A stretch of 64,000 nt of DNA from Chlamydiota bacterium (GCA_012729785.1 JAAYCL010000021.1:7876-71875); one strand, 5' to 3'; positions 25,385 to 34,520 are shown, counted from the stretch's first letter. Numbers and translations: made by a program. The notes: generated from the letters alone by a model not told the origin.

Positions 25385-27229
25385 ATGGCCTTCCTGAAGA
25401 GAGGTGCGTGTCTTGCCGCCGTTCTGCTCGCCCTCGGCGCGGGCGTCGCGTTCCCGCTGAGTCTCCTCAGGCCGGGGGAGCCGCGCTTCAAGTTCAACCG
25501 GATCGTCGCCCCCGCCAAGGCGGAGGCGGGCGACCAGTTCAGGGTCCTCGCCTTTGTCACGCCTCTCCAGAACATCTGGGACGAGGAGCGGATCTTCTTG
25601 CACCTGCTCGAGTCCGACGCGGTGATGGACGAGTACCCCGCGGACGGGTGGGACCAGAAGGGGATCCTGGTAAACGCCAACGCCGCCCCGCAGATCCCCT
25701 CGCAGCGCTGGGTCGTGGGAGAGGACGTGCAGCTGGGGCCCGTGACCTTCGAGATCCCCCGCGGGCTCGCCCCCGGCACCTACCTGATCCAGATGGGGCT
25801 GTTTCATGTCGTCGATCCCGTCAAGCGGGTCTTCATGCGCGAACCGTACGCCAATCGGGAGATCAAGGACTGGATCGTCGGTTCGGTGGAGGTGACCGCC
25901 CCGCGGCGGATCGAGAACGGGAGCCGGGTCGAACTGCTGCTGAGCGACTTCGAGACCCTCGGGGACGTGAAGAAATGGGAGTCGGGCAGGCGCGGCGAGC
26001 TCGGACTCGTGGGCGGGGCGGAGGCCCTCAGCGGGGACTACTCGGGCTGCCTCGCGTTTCCGTCGAACACCTACCTCCCCATCGTGATGATGCAGAGCTT
26101 CTTCGAGAGCGCCCCTCCCGAGTACACCGACTGGGGGCAGTACGACTACCTCGAGTTTCTTTTCCAGGGCCAGTTCTCCCCCCGCGCCTACGACGGAAGC
26201 CACGTGTCGATCCAGATCAAGGACGCGGGCGGCGGAAGGTTCCAGCGCAGGCTCGACGAACTCGAGAGGGTGAACGTCGAGAGGGGGGCGCACGGCGACT
26301 GGGCGTCCGCGACGGAAAACGGCCCTACGCCTGTCGCCGGCCCGCAGACGCCCGTGCCCGCGCGCCGCGAAAACGCCTCCGCCCCCAACGGTTCGAACGG
26401 TTCCGCGTTCCGGATGCGTCTGCCGGTCGTCGATATCGCCACCCGGATCGATATCGGCAACATCGCCCACCTCGGATTCTGGGCGTCGGGGCTCCCCGAA
26501 CGGGAGGACTGGTTTCTCACCGCGGTCGTCGACGACATCAAGCTGGTGGCGGAGGAGGGGAGGAAGCCGGGCTGGTTCGACGAGCCGTTTGTGGTCTTCG
26601 AGAAGCTCAAATGCCCCGCGACCGCCGTCCCCGGAACGGCGATCAGGATGGAGGCCGCCTTCAGCCTCGCGCGCAAGTTCCGCCAGGATTACTCGCTCTT
26701 CATCCATGTCATCGGTGAGGAACCCCCGCACTACGCGATGCACGTCGAGCGCAGGCCGTTCCGCTCCACGACCACCTGGGAGGTCGGGCGCATGCACACG
26801 GAGGGCCCCCTCCACGTCCCCGTGCCGCAGGACGTTCCGCCGGGGAACTACTTCGTCAATGTCGGGCTCTTCAAGGTGCGCGATGAGTTGAACACGAATG
26901 CGCGCTACGTCAACACCTACCGCTGGTCCGACGGGGTCTACACCGAGGAGCAGCCGACACTCCCGGTGGACTACATCAAACAGCCGTACCTCAACCGCGA
27001 CTCCGCGCAGCAGTGGAGGGTGGGGAAGATCGCCATCGTTTCGCGGAAGGCGGAGAAATCCGCGCCGGCGATGGCCGCGGAGTCGCAGGAGATGGAGGAC
27101 CTCGTCAAGAGCACCGCATCCGGGATCCTCACGAAACCCGCCCCGAAGGGCGACAAGACACGCAACGTTCCGAGGCCGGTGAGGATCCCGCTCCGGAACG
27201 CCGGGCGAGAGGGGCCCGACGGTGACTAG
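25385..27229 (+). CDS. secreted protein with duplicated beta-sandwich domain, function unknown
   Basis: The 614-residue protein has a signal peptide (~1-23). Two related domains flank a central part. Domain 1 (~40-170) has FLHLLES, WVVGEDVQLGP, APGTYLIQMGLFHVVD and DWIVGSVEV. Domain 2 (~415-560) has FIHVIGE, WEVGRMHTEGP, PPGNYFVNVGLFKVRD and QWRVGKIAI. The middle (~180-400) looks like a carbohydrate-binding-type jelly roll (LLLSDFETLGDVKKWE, then FWASGLP near its end). No catalytic motif is seen. Similar domains occur at the ends of some GT39-like proteins. It may bind glycan at the surface; the function is unknown. Confidence 0.7.
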   Translation: MAFLKRGACLAAVLLALGAGVAFPLSLLRPGEPRFKFNRIVAPAKAEAGDQFRVLAFVTPLQNIWDEERIFLHLLESDAVMDEYPADGWDQKGILVNANAAPQIPSQRWVVGEDVQLGPVTFEIPRGLAPGTYLIQMGLFHVVDPVKRVFMREPYANREIKDWIVGSVEVTAPRRIENGSRVELLLSDFETLGDVKKWESGRRGELGLVGGAEALSGDYSGCLAFPSNTYLPIVMMQSFFESAPPEYTDWGQYDYLEFLFQGQFSPRAYDGSHVSIQIKDAGGGRFQRRLDELERVNVERGAHGDWASATENGPTPVAGPQTPVPARRENASAPNGSNGSAFRMRLPVVDIATRIDIGNIAHLGFWASGLPEREDWFLTAVVDDIKLVAEEGRKPGWFDEPFVVFEKLKCPATAVPGTAIRMEAAFSLARKFRQDYSLFIHVIGEEPPHYAMHVERRPFRSTTTWEVGRMHTEGPLHVPVPQDVPPGNYFVNVGLFKVRDELNTNARYVNTYRWSDGVYTEEQPTLPVDYIKQPYLNRDSAQQWRVGKIAIVSRKAEKSAPAMAAESQEMEDLVKSTASGILTKPAPKGDKTRNVPRPVRIPLRNAGREGPDGD

Positions 27230-27518
27230 GGACGAGCAGGGGCGCCCGCTGGTCAGGATACGCGTCAAGGAGCGGATCGGTTCCTCCTCCGAGCGGGCGG
27301 TTTCGAAATCCCACGGCCCGGAGAAGATCATTTTGCTCGTCGTCGGCGCGTGTCTCGGCCTCGGTCTCGGGTACCTCCTCGCCGGCAGGCTGGCGGCACT
27401 GTTCCGTCCGTCGTTCGGCTCGGTGCGGGCGGACGCGCCGGCGGCGCGGGAGCGCGGGGATGCGCCCGCCCCCGCGGCGCCCGCCCTCGAGTTCGATCTG
27501 CCCTCCGAAGGGGAGTGA
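27222..27518 (+). CDS. small single-pass membrane protein, unknown function
   Basis: This 98-residue protein begins at GTG 27222, overlapping the preceding gene by 8 bp. It has a basic cytoplasmic N-terminus, one glycine-rich membrane helix (IILLVVGACLGLGLGYLLAG, ~36-55) and an Ala/Pro-rich periplasmic tail. The stop overlaps the ATG of the phosphoesterase gene (TGATG). The tight packing suggests it works with its neighbours. No family is recognised. Confidence 0.65.
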   Translation: MTRDEQGRPLVRIRVKERIGSSSERAVSKSHGPEKIILLVVGACLGLGLGYLLAGRLAALFRPSFGSVRADAPAARERGDAPAPAAPALEFDLPSEGE

Positions 27519-28381
27519 TGCGCAAGCTGCTCCTCGCCGTCTCCGCATTCACCGCATATCTGTGCGCGGCGCTGGGAGCGGGGTTTGTCGACGCGTTCGT
27601 GCTCGAGCCGAACTGGCTCAAGATGGAACGCGTCACGGTCGCCAGCCCCGCCCTCGCCGCGTCGCTGGGCCCCCTCACCATCGCCCAGCTCTCCGACCTC
27701 CATCTCCGCGGCGCGTGCGGGTTTCTCGAGGAGCAGATCCTACGGACGCTCGCCCGCATCCGCCCCGACGTCTTGTTCTACACCGGCGACCTCGTGTCGC
27801 GCAGGGAGGCGCTCGAGGAGTTCTGGCGGTTCGCCCGTCGCGCCGCCCCCCGTCTCTGGAGTTACGCGATCCCGGGCGACGACGACGAGGCCCTCATCAA
27901 CGACCGGTGGCGCGACCCCGCATGGCGGAAGGCGGGGGTGGCGCTGTTGGTGAACGAGGTCGTGCCGCTGCGGCTTCCGGGCGGGGGAGACCGCGCCCTC
28001 TGGCTCGTCGGCGCGGGGCCCGACTTCCCCTGGGGGTCGTACCGCGACAAGATCCCCGAGGGGGAGGCGGTCCTCGTGCTCGCCCACCGTCCCGCCGAGA
28101 TAAAGCATGCGGCGATCCGCGGGGCGGGGATGGTCCTCTCCGGGGATACGCACGGGACCCAGCTCGGCATTCCGGCGCTGCGCCGGTTTTCGGCCTACGC
28201 GCGCCGGGGACCGTACATGGCCGGGCTCTACCGCGTCAAGGAAACCCTGCTCTACGTGAGCAGGGGGACGGGCTGGAAGGCCCGCCCGATCCGGTTCTTC
28301 TGCAGGCCCGAGCTCACCGTGTTCCGTTTCGTCTCCTCGGGCGCGACGAGCGAAATCACGGTCCTTCCCGGCGATGAATAG
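27518..28381 (+). CDS. metallophosphoesterase (YkuE-like) with altered metal-site motifs
   Basis: The 287-residue protein has an N-terminal signal or anchor and a calcineurin-like domain. Motif I (D60-L-H62) and motif II (G90-D91-L-V) are normal, and the motif IV His190 is present. Motif III GNHD reads GDDD (120-123), and motif V GHTHG reads GDTHG (209-213), replacing a metal-ligand Asn, a catalytic His and a metal-ligand His with Asp. YkuE-type enzymes cleave phosphoesters or UDP-diacylglucosamine-like lipids. Activity is uncertain here; the metal preference may have changed. It overlaps the deacetylase gene by 8 bp. Confidence 0.8.
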   Translation: MRKLLLAVSAFTAYLCAALGAGFVDAFVLEPNWLKMERVTVASPALAASLGPLTIAQLSDLHLRGACGFLEEQILRTLARIRPDVLFYTGDLVSRREALEEFWRFARRAAPRLWSYAIPGDDDEALINDRWRDPAWRKAGVALLVNEVVPLRLPGGGDRALWLVGAGPDFPWGSYRDKIPEGEAVLVLAHRPAEIKHAAIRGAGMVLSGDTHGTQLGIPALRRFSAYARRGPYMAGLYRVKETLLYVSRGTGWKARPIRFFCRPELTVFRFVSSGATSEITVLPGDE

Positions 28382-29177
28382 GCGCGCCAGTCCCATACTG
28401 CTCTACCATGGCGCCGAGGAGAGCGGCGACGCCATCCGCGACCCGCTTTACTCCCTCCCCCCCGCGCGTATCCGCGCGCAGATCGCCGCACTCCGGGAGG
28501 CCGGGTTCCGTTCCGTGACGCTCGGCGAATTCCTCGCCCGCGGCGGATACTGCGCCGGCGGCTGCGTGATCACCATCGACGACGGGCTCCTGAGCGCCGC
28601 CACGGTTCTCTTCCCGGCGCTTGCGGGAGCGGATCTCACGGCTGTCATCTTCCCGGTGGCGGGGATGGTCGGCCGCAAGGGATGGGTGGACTGGACCGCG
28701 CTCGCCGAGATGCGGCAGGCCGGATTCGAGGTGGGGTCGCACGGGATGACGCACGCCAGCCTGGCCGCCGCCTCGGCCCGCGAGGAACTCGCCGCGTCGA
28801 AACGGCGCATCGAGGACCGCCTCGGCGCGCCGGTGCAGTACCTCGCCCTGCCCGGGGGGTACCGGAGCCGCGCGACGGCGTCGTACGCCGCGGAGGCCGG
28901 CTACACGGCGATCTGCGGCTCCCGCTTCGGCTACAACAAGGTCCCCGCGGAGCCGATGGATCTGAAAAGGATCTGCCTGAAACGCGGGGACGGCCCCGAG
29001 GCTGCGGCGGTCTTCGCGGCGGGCAGACCAGGCAGGATCGCGGGGCGTTTCATGCGGGAACGGGGGAAGGAGATCGGCCGGGCGATCCTCGGCCCCAGGA
29101 TCTACGCTGCGCTGCGCGGGCGGCTCGTCCCCGAGGGCGCCTGCCGGTCGCTGCCGCGCTTCCCCCAAGACACGTGA
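28374..29177 (+). CDS. polysaccharide deacetylase (carbohydrate esterase 4)
   Basis: This 267-residue NodB-homology protein carries TIDDG (usually TFDDG) with the catalytic and metal Asp, and the metal motif HGMTH. The later LALPGGYRS segment matches the RxxxGxxx motif region. Such enzymes remove N-acetyl groups from hexosamine polymers. No signal peptide is evident, so it may act in the cytoplasm or on lipid-linked precursors. It starts inside the phosphoesterase gene (ATGAATAG), so it is translationally coupled, and ends the plus-strand run that faces the sugar transferase gene. Confidence 0.85.
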   Translation: MNRRASPILLYHGAEESGDAIRDPLYSLPPARIRAQIAALREAGFRSVTLGEFLARGGYCAGGCVITIDDGLLSAATVLFPALAGADLTAVIFPVAGMVGRKGWVDWTALAEMRQAGFEVGSHGMTHASLAAASAREELAASKRRIEDRLGAPVQYLALPGGYRSRATASYAAEAGYTAICGSRFGYNKVPAEPMDLKRICLKRGDGPEAAAVFAAGRPGRIAGRFMRERGKEIGRAILGPRIYAALRGRLVPEGACRSLPRFPQDT

Positions 29178-29202
29178 GGCCGGCGTGTGGAGATGCCGGC
29201 GT

Positions 29203-30657
29203 TCAGATGCCGCGCCCGCCGAGCATCACGACGATCGTCCTGAGCATGATCCAGAGATCGAGCAGGAGCGACATGTTCTCTATGTAGTAGAGGTCGCTCA
29301 CGAGCTTCTCGGCGTTGGATTCGATGGTCGATGCGTACTGCAGATTCACCTGCGACCAGCCGGTGATGCCCGGCTTCACCTCGAGGCGTTCGGTGTAGAA
29401 CGGCATGCACCGGATGAGCGAGCGCACGAAGTGCGGGCGCTCCGGCCGCGGCCCCACGATGCTCATCTCCCCCTTCAGCACGTTGAAGAACTGCGGAAGC
29501 TCGTCGAGGTGCGTCCGGCGGAGGAACCGTCCGAAACCGTTCACGCGGGCGTCGTCGGGCGCGGCCCAGACCGGGCCGGTGTTCTTCTCGGAGTCGACGG
29601 TCATCGTGCGGAACTTGAGCATCGTGAACGGCCGGCAGTGGAGTCCCGCGCGCTCCTGCATGTGCAGGATCGGGCCTCGCGAGGTGAGGCGTACGATCAG
29701 GGCGATCGGCAGCATCAGCAGCGGACCGGCGACGGCGATCACGGCGAGCGAGAAGGCGATGTCGAGCACCCGCTTGAAGCCGTGGTACCAGCCGCGCCCA
29801 TAGCGCGCGAAGGTGAGTTCGATGAGCGGGATGTTTTTCGCGGCGGCGGTCGCGGCCACCCTGCCGACCACCGCCTCGTACAGGTCGGGGACCGTTTTGA
29901 ATATGATGTCGGTGTTGATGAAGTAGGAGAATATCTCCGCCACCCGCTCGCGCGGAAGGTCCGGCGACGAGATGACCGCCTCGTCCACCGGCCGGCTGGA
30001 TATGATCGAGGGGAGGTCCTCCACCGTCCCCAGGATCATCTCCCGGTCGACCTCCGGTTCGTTCCCGTCGGTGGCGATGTAGCCGACGAGTTCGGTCTTG
30101 ATCCCCGCCCGGCGGGTCATCTGGAGCATCAGCCGCAGGGCGCTCCGGTCGGTGCCGACGATGAGGAGGTGGGAGACGAAGTAGTTGTGGCCCACCAGGA
30201 TATTGATCGCGCGCCGGACCAGCAGCCGCCAGCCGGTGATGAACGCGGCGGTGAGCAGCCAGGATATGAGGATGACCGTGCGCGGGTAGGCGAACGACTG
30301 GGAGAAATAGGCGACGGCGATGATGAACAGGGTGCTCACCGTCATCGCCTTCGCGATGTTCGTGACATTCTCGAAAACGGTTTTGTACTTGGGCTTCTCG
30401 TACAGGCCGAAGACGTAGAGGCAGATCAGGCGGAGCAGCACCACGAACACCGCGATCCGCCAGTAGGCCTTGAAGTTCTCCTCGCGCACGTCGATGCCGT
30501 AGCGCAAGGAGAAGGAGAGAAGATCGGCGAGGACGATCAGGGTGGCGTCGATCACCACCGCGGCGCCCACGATGGATCTCAGGGGAAGCACACGTCTCGC
30601 GGAAGCCCCCCCCCCGCCAGCCACGGCCCGGGATTCCACAGGAGGCGCGATGTTCAT
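29203..30657 (-). CDS. polyprenyl-phosphate sugar phosphotransferase (initiating glycosyltransferase)
   Basis: The 484-residue protein of the WbaP/WcaJ/PssY type has four to five N-terminal membrane segments, a Rossmann-like middle domain (~130-270) and the C-terminal bacterial sugar transferase domain (~290-484). The latter includes KRVLDIAFSLAVI, MLKFRTM, RTHLDELPQFFNVLKGEMS, GPRPERP and KPGITGW. It loads the first sugar phosphate onto undecaprenyl phosphate and so starts exopolysaccharide repeat synthesis. It is coupled to the coiled-coil gene by an ATGA overlap and shares its consensus promoter. Confidence 0.95.
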   Translation of the reverse strand: MNIAPPVESRAVAGGGGASARRVLPLRSIVGAAVVIDATLIVLADLLSFSLRYGIDVREENFKAYWRIAVFVVLLRLICLYVFGLYEKPKYKTVFENVTNIAKAMTVSTLFIIAVAYFSQSFAYPRTVILISWLLTAAFITGWRLLVRRAINILVGHNYFVSHLLIVGTDRSALRLMLQMTRRAGIKTELVGYIATDGNEPEVDREMILGTVEDLPSIISSRPVDEAVISSPDLPRERVAEIFSYFINTDIIFKTVPDLYEAVVGRVAATAAAKNIPLIELTFARYGRGWYHGFKRVLDIAFSLAVIAVAGPLLMLPIALIVRLTSRGPILHMQERAGLHCRPFTMLKFRTMTVDSEKNTGPVWAAPDDARVNGFGRFLRRTHLDELPQFFNVLKGEMSIVGPRPERPHFVRSLIRCMPFYTERLEVKPGITGWSQVNLQYASTIESNAEKLVSDLYYIENMSLLLDLWIMLRTIVVMLGGRGI

Positions 30658-31658
30658 GCGCCGCCGTCTTGGGGGAGACGGGAGAACTTTATGACCGCGT
30701 TCTTCTCAATTTTCTGATCCGGGGAGGAGACGGCGACGTCCGCGAGGCACATCCGCGGGTAGAGCTTCTTGACCTTGGCGGTCCCCACGCGGACGCCCTG
30801 CGCCTCGATGACCCCCGTGTCTCCCAGGGCGATGCCGTCCTCGCTTCCGAGGTTCACGATGACGAAGTTGTACTTCTCGTGGGAGACGAGCACCTGCCCG
30901 GCGATCTCACGGGGCCCCCCCGCGCTGTCGGTCACGACGGTCTCTTTCAGTGAGATCTCCCCGGCCGCACCGGGATCCGGTTCGCCGTCCCGCGCGCGGG
31001 CGAGTTTGGCGACGAGGTCGGCCTTCTCCCGCGCGGCCGCCTCGAGCCGCTCGATCAGCTGGAGTTCGGTGCTCTTGCTCTCCTTCAGCCGCGTGCGGAG
31101 GTAGGAGGCGATCTGCTCCTGGCGCGCGAGGCCCGCCGCCGTGGCCGCCGCCTTCTCGGAGGCCAGCTTCAGGCGCGACTGAAACTCCGCGAGGATCTTC
31201 TGCCGCTCCTCGATGCGCGTGCGCAGCACGCGCCGCTCCCCGTCAACCTTCAAGAACTCGCTCTTCAGGGCCGCGAGCATCTCCGCCTGCCGGGAGATCT
31301 CGGCGGTTTGGGTCTGCGCGGCAACCGCCGCCTCCTCGATCTGTTTCTGCAGGGAGCTGGAGAGGAGGCTCTGGGAGTAGAACCGCGAGTAGAAGTAGAG
31401 CGCCGCCGCGAGTTCGGCGACGGCGAGAACACAGAGGACGACGGTGATGAGGCGGGAGCCGGACGCCGGGGCGGAAGGCTCCGGCGGATCGGGCACCGGA
31501 CCGGCGGCGGCCGGGCGCGGCGCGGAGGGGGGGACGCGGGGCTCCAGACGAGACGAAGGCGCGGGCTTCCCGACGTTCGCGGGGGACGCCGCGGAGGCGG
31601 TCCCGTCCGTCAGTCCCTTCAGGTCGGGCCGTTTCTCTCCGGATCCGTTCTGTTTCAT
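30654..31658 (-). CDS. membrane-anchored coiled-coil protein, unknown function
   Basis: This 334-residue protein has a Pro/Ala-rich cytoplasmic N-terminus (~1-65) and one membrane helix (~68-90). A long coiled coil follows (~95-225), then a small beta domain (~245-334: GQVLVSHEKYNFVIVNLG, ALGDTGVIEAQGVRVGTAKV). Similar anchor/coil/beta-barrel proteins occur near envelope genes in several phyla. ATG 31658 is chosen because it lies downstream of the promoter at 31707-31736, whereas the longer frame crosses it. The product may scaffold the sugar transferase encoded next. Confidence 0.75.
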   Translation of the reverse strand: MKQNGSGEKRPDLKGLTDGTASAASPANVGKPAPSSRLEPRVPPSAPRPAAAGPVPDPPEPSAPASGSRLITVVLCVLAVAELAAALYFYSRFYSQSLLSSSLQKQIEEAAVAAQTQTAEISRQAEMLAALKSEFLKVDGERRVLRTRIEERQKILAEFQSRLKLASEKAAATAAGLARQEQIASYLRTRLKESKSTELQLIERLEAAAREKADLVAKLARARDGEPDPGAAGEISLKETVVTDSAGGPREIAGQVLVSHEKYNFVIVNLGSEDGIALGDTGVIEAQGVRVGTAKVKKLYPRMCLADVAVSSPDQKIEKNAVIKFSRLPQDGGA

Positions 31659-31706
31659 CGGCAGCCGGGCGGTTTCTTCAGGTTGCGCTGCGAGCAGTAT
31701 TCGGCT

Positions 31707-31736
31707 ATTATAGGGCTCCCGCCGCGTTCCTGTCAA
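31707..31736 (-). promoter_or_regulatory. perfect-consensus sigma-70 promoter
   Basis: On the minus strand, TTGACA (31736-31731) and TATAAT (31712-31707) are separated by 18 bp. Both hexamers match the E. coli consensus exactly. It drives the coiled-coil and sugar transferase genes. Transcription would start near 31700, leaving a 42-nt leader. Confidence 0.85.
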
Positions 31737-31779
31737 CGGCGCGGGGCCGTTTTTTTGCGGCGGAAGGAGAGGAGGGGGA

Positions 31780-32763
31780 GTGGCGGACTGGGGCGGGATA
31801 CGCGGGATCATCGACGCCGGCCGGCGTTTCGTCGTGACCAGCCACGTCTACCCCGACGGGGACGCGATCGGGTCCACGCTCGCCATGCTCCGGCTTCTCC
31901 GGGCCATGGGCCGGAGCGCGACGGGCGTCATGCCGTCCCCGGTCCCGGACACCTACCGGTTTCTCCCCGGCGCGCAGGCGCTGCGGAGCTACCGGCCCGT
32001 CCACGACGCCGTCCTCGGCGCCGCCGACGCCCTCTTCGTGCTCGACGCCAGCACCAACGACCGGCTCGGGGCGCTCGACGAGGCGTCGCGCCGTCTCCGG
32101 GTGCCGAGGGTCTGCATCGATCACCACCCCGGCAATACCGTCGACGCGGAGACGCGCCTGGTGGATACCGGAGCCTGCTCGACCGCGCAGCTCATCTACG
32201 AGCTCTACGAAGCGTGCGGGCAGACGATCGACCGGTCCTCGGCGCTCGCCCTCTACACCGGCATCCACACCGACACGGTGTCGTTCAATTTCCTCGGGAC
32301 CGACGCCGTCACGCACGAGATCGCTGCGGTGCTCCTCCGGCAAGGGGTCGACCCGAAATCGGCGTGGCTGAAGATCTACGGGAACGAATCCCCGGCGCTC
32401 CTGAGGCTCGCGGGAGCCACCCTGTCGGGGCTCCAAACCGCCGCGGGGGGGCGTATCGCATGGATGGCAATCCGCGAGCGGGATTGGCGGCGGCTGCGCG
32501 TCGACCCCAGGGCCACCGAGTCGTTCACTCGCTACCCGCTCACGATACGCGGGGTGGGGGTCATCGTCGTCTTCTGCGAGGAGGAGAGGACGCGCGTGCG
32601 GGTCAGCCTCCGGGCGCTCGACCGGACCGACGTGGGTGCCGTCGCGCGTCTGTTCGACGGGGGGGGGCACCGGACCTCGGCGGGGGCGCTGATCTATGCC
32701 CCGCTCGGCACGGTGGTTCGGAGGGTCATCGGCGCGCTCCGCCGGAGCAAGGGGGGACGATGA
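31780..32763 (+). CDS. DHH/DHHA1 phosphoesterase (NrnA-like nanoRNase/pAp phosphatase)
   Basis: The 327-residue protein starts at GTG 31780 behind GGAGGGGGA. It has the DHH motifs SHVYPDGDAIGS, the Asp in FVLDAST, and DHHPGN, and a C-terminal DHHA1 domain ending in GGGHRTSAG. NrnA-type enzymes degrade short RNA oligonucleotides and dephosphorylate 3'-phosphoadenosine 5'-phosphate; some members act on cyclic dinucleotides. It is divergent from the coiled-coil gene and overlaps the next gene's ATGATG start. Confidence 0.9.
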   Translation: MADWGGIRGIIDAGRRFVVTSHVYPDGDAIGSTLAMLRLLRAMGRSATGVMPSPVPDTYRFLPGAQALRSYRPVHDAVLGAADALFVLDASTNDRLGALDEASRRLRVPRVCIDHHPGNTVDAETRLVDTGACSTAQLIYELYEACGQTIDRSSALALYTGIHTDTVSFNFLGTDAVTHEIAAVLLRQGVDPKSAWLKIYGNESPALLRLAGATLSGLQTAAGGRIAWMAIRERDWRRLRVDPRATESFTRYPLTIRGVGVIVVFCEEERTRVRVSLRALDRTDVGAVARLFDGGGHRTSAGALIYAPLGTVVRRVIGALRRSKGGR

Positions 32764-34520
32764 TGCGCGTGCGCGGCGGCAAGGCGGCTTCCTCGGAAAC
32801 CGCCCGTTGGGAACGCCTGATCTTGTGGGGGATCGTCGTGTTGGCGGTCGTCCTCCGCGCCTGGGGGCTCTCCCATCAGCTGCCCGACAAGACCTATATC
32901 GAGGAGGACGAGTTCATCTATACCGCCTTGAAATACGGGTCGGGGGATCCCAACCCGCACTGGTTCTTCCATCCCCCGCTTTACAGCTACCTCCTCTTCG
33001 CCCTGTACGGTGCCTACTATCTCCTCGGCGCGGCGGCGGGCTGGTTCCGCGGCGCGGAGGAGTTCATCCTTCAGTACCTGGTCGACCCGAGCGCCTTCTA
33101 CATCATCGCGCGCGGCCTGAGCGTCCTCCTCTCCGTCCCCGCGGTGCTGCTCCTCCACCGGTTCGGCAGAAACGTCTGCTCGCCGCGTGTCGGCCTCGCC
33201 GCCTGCCTCCTCTTCGCCGTGATGCCCCTCGGCGTCAAGTACGCGCACTACGGCTGCACCGAGCCGCTGCTCCTGTGCCTTGTCCTCGCCGCCGCCGTCT
33301 GCGCGGCGCGGGCCCTCCAGACGGGCCGGGTCCGCCCGCTGCTCGCCGCGGGGGCGTTCGCGGGCGCGGCGATGGGGACGAAGTACACCGGGGCCTTCGC
33401 ACTCGCCCTCGTCGCCGCGGCGGTCCCGCCCCCGACGCGGGTCTCCTCCTGGGCCGCCCTGCTCGGGGCCTTCGCCGCGGCGGGCGCCGCCTTCCTCCTC
33501 GTCTGCCCCTTCCCGATCCTCGCGCCGCAGGAGTTCGCGGCGAACGTCTCCCTCCTCGCGTCCCAGCCGCTCCAGGTGGGCGAGTACAGCTGGCAGCGGA
33601 TCCCGAACCTGTATCTGGAGTTCGCCCGCCGCCATATGCCCGTCGGGATGACCGCGCCGCTCGCCTGGATCTCCCTCGCGGGCACCGTGTTCCTCTGGCT
33701 GCGGCACCGGCGCGAGGATATCCTGGTCGCGGCCCTCCCGACGGCCTTCTACCTCGTCATCGGGCGCTCGCGCCTTTTCTACGACCGGTATATGCTCGTC
33801 TGCTACCCGTTCTTCGCCCTCGCGGCCGCGGCGCTGCTCGACGCGGCGGCTGCGCGCGCCGCCGGACTCCTCGCCCCGGCAGCGGCCCGGCCGCGGCGGG
33901 CGGCGGCCCTCCTCGCGGCGGCGGCCGTCGCGCTTGCCCTCGGCGGCGCCGGGGCCAGCGCCCGTCTCGTCCGGCTGATGGTCCTGCCCGAGACCCGGTT
34001 CCTCGCGGCGCGCTGGATCGAGGAGCACCTCCCCGCGGAGGCGAGAATCCTCGCCGACGACGCCCCCGTGCCCCAGACGGAGGAGAGCGTCCGGCGCGAG
34101 CAGCGCCTGAAGGAGCGGGAGCCCCGGCAGGAGTTCGGCTACCGGGAAAAGACGGGGCTCTACTTCGATCTGCAACGGCGCGCGGCCCGCGGGCGCCGCG
34201 GGTTCGACGTCACGCGGATACTGCACCCCCGCGGCTTCCATATGCTCGGCGGGGGCAGGGGGTACGAGGAGGAGTGGATGACGCCGGAGCGGATGAAGGC
34301 GCAGCTCGAGTCGATCGACGACTACGACTACGTGCTCGCCTCCTCGACCGGCGCCTACCGCTACCGGGCGCGTGAAATCCTCCCGGAGCGGTTCAGGTTT
34401 TTACACGACTTCTACGCCGGGCTGGCGGGGAGGGGGACGGTCGTGAAGGTCTTCCGGCCCGAGCCGTCGCGTTCCACGGGGCCCGAGTACACGCTCTACC
34501 GGGTGGGGGAGGGGCGCTGA
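32760..34520 (+). CDS. GT-C fold glycosyltransferase, family 39-like
   Basis: The 586-residue protein has ten or more membrane helices and a soluble C-terminal tail (~410-586). The first loop has the acidic motif IEEDEFIY, followed by HPPLYSYLL. This matches PMT/ArnT-like enzymes, in which an Asp/Glu pair in this loop is catalytic. Its start ATGATG (32760) overlaps the stop of the DHH gene, so the two are coupled. It probably transfers a sugar from polyprenyl phosphate on the outer face of the inner membrane. The acceptor is unknown. Confidence 0.85.
   Translation: MMRVRGGKAASSETARWERLILWGIVVLAVVLRAWGLSHQLPDKTYIEEDEFIYTALKYGSGDPNPHWFFHPPLYSYLLFALYGAYYLLGAAAGWFRGAEEFILQYLVDPSAFYIIARGLSVLLSVPAVLLLHRFGRNVCSPRVGLAACLLFAVMPLGVKYAHYGCTEPLLLCLVLAAAVCAARALQTGRVRPLLAAGAFAGAAMGTKYTGAFALALVAAAVPPPTRVSSWAALLGAFAAAGAAFLLVCPFPILAPQEFAANVSLLASQPLQVGEYSWQRIPNLYLEFARRHMPVGMTAPLAWISLAGTVFLWLRHRREDILVAALPTAFYLVIGRSRLFYDRYMLVCYPFFALAAAALLDAAAARAAGLLAPAAARPRRAAALLAAAAVALALGGAGASARLVRLMVLPETRFLAARWIEEHLPAEARILADDAPVPQTEESVRREQRLKEREPRQEFGYREKTGLYFDLQRRAARGRRGFDVTRILHPRGFHMLGGGRGYEEEWMTPERMKAQLESIDDYDYVLASSTGAYRYRAREILPERFRFLHDFYAGLAGRGTVVKVFRPEPSRSTGPEYTLYRVGEGR

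Noticed and set aside
23846-27703. A minus-strand frame of about 1,285 codons over pgi and the secreted protein gene
   Set aside because: Both genes on the plus strand have recognisable products; the antisense frame is compositionally biased and has no family features.
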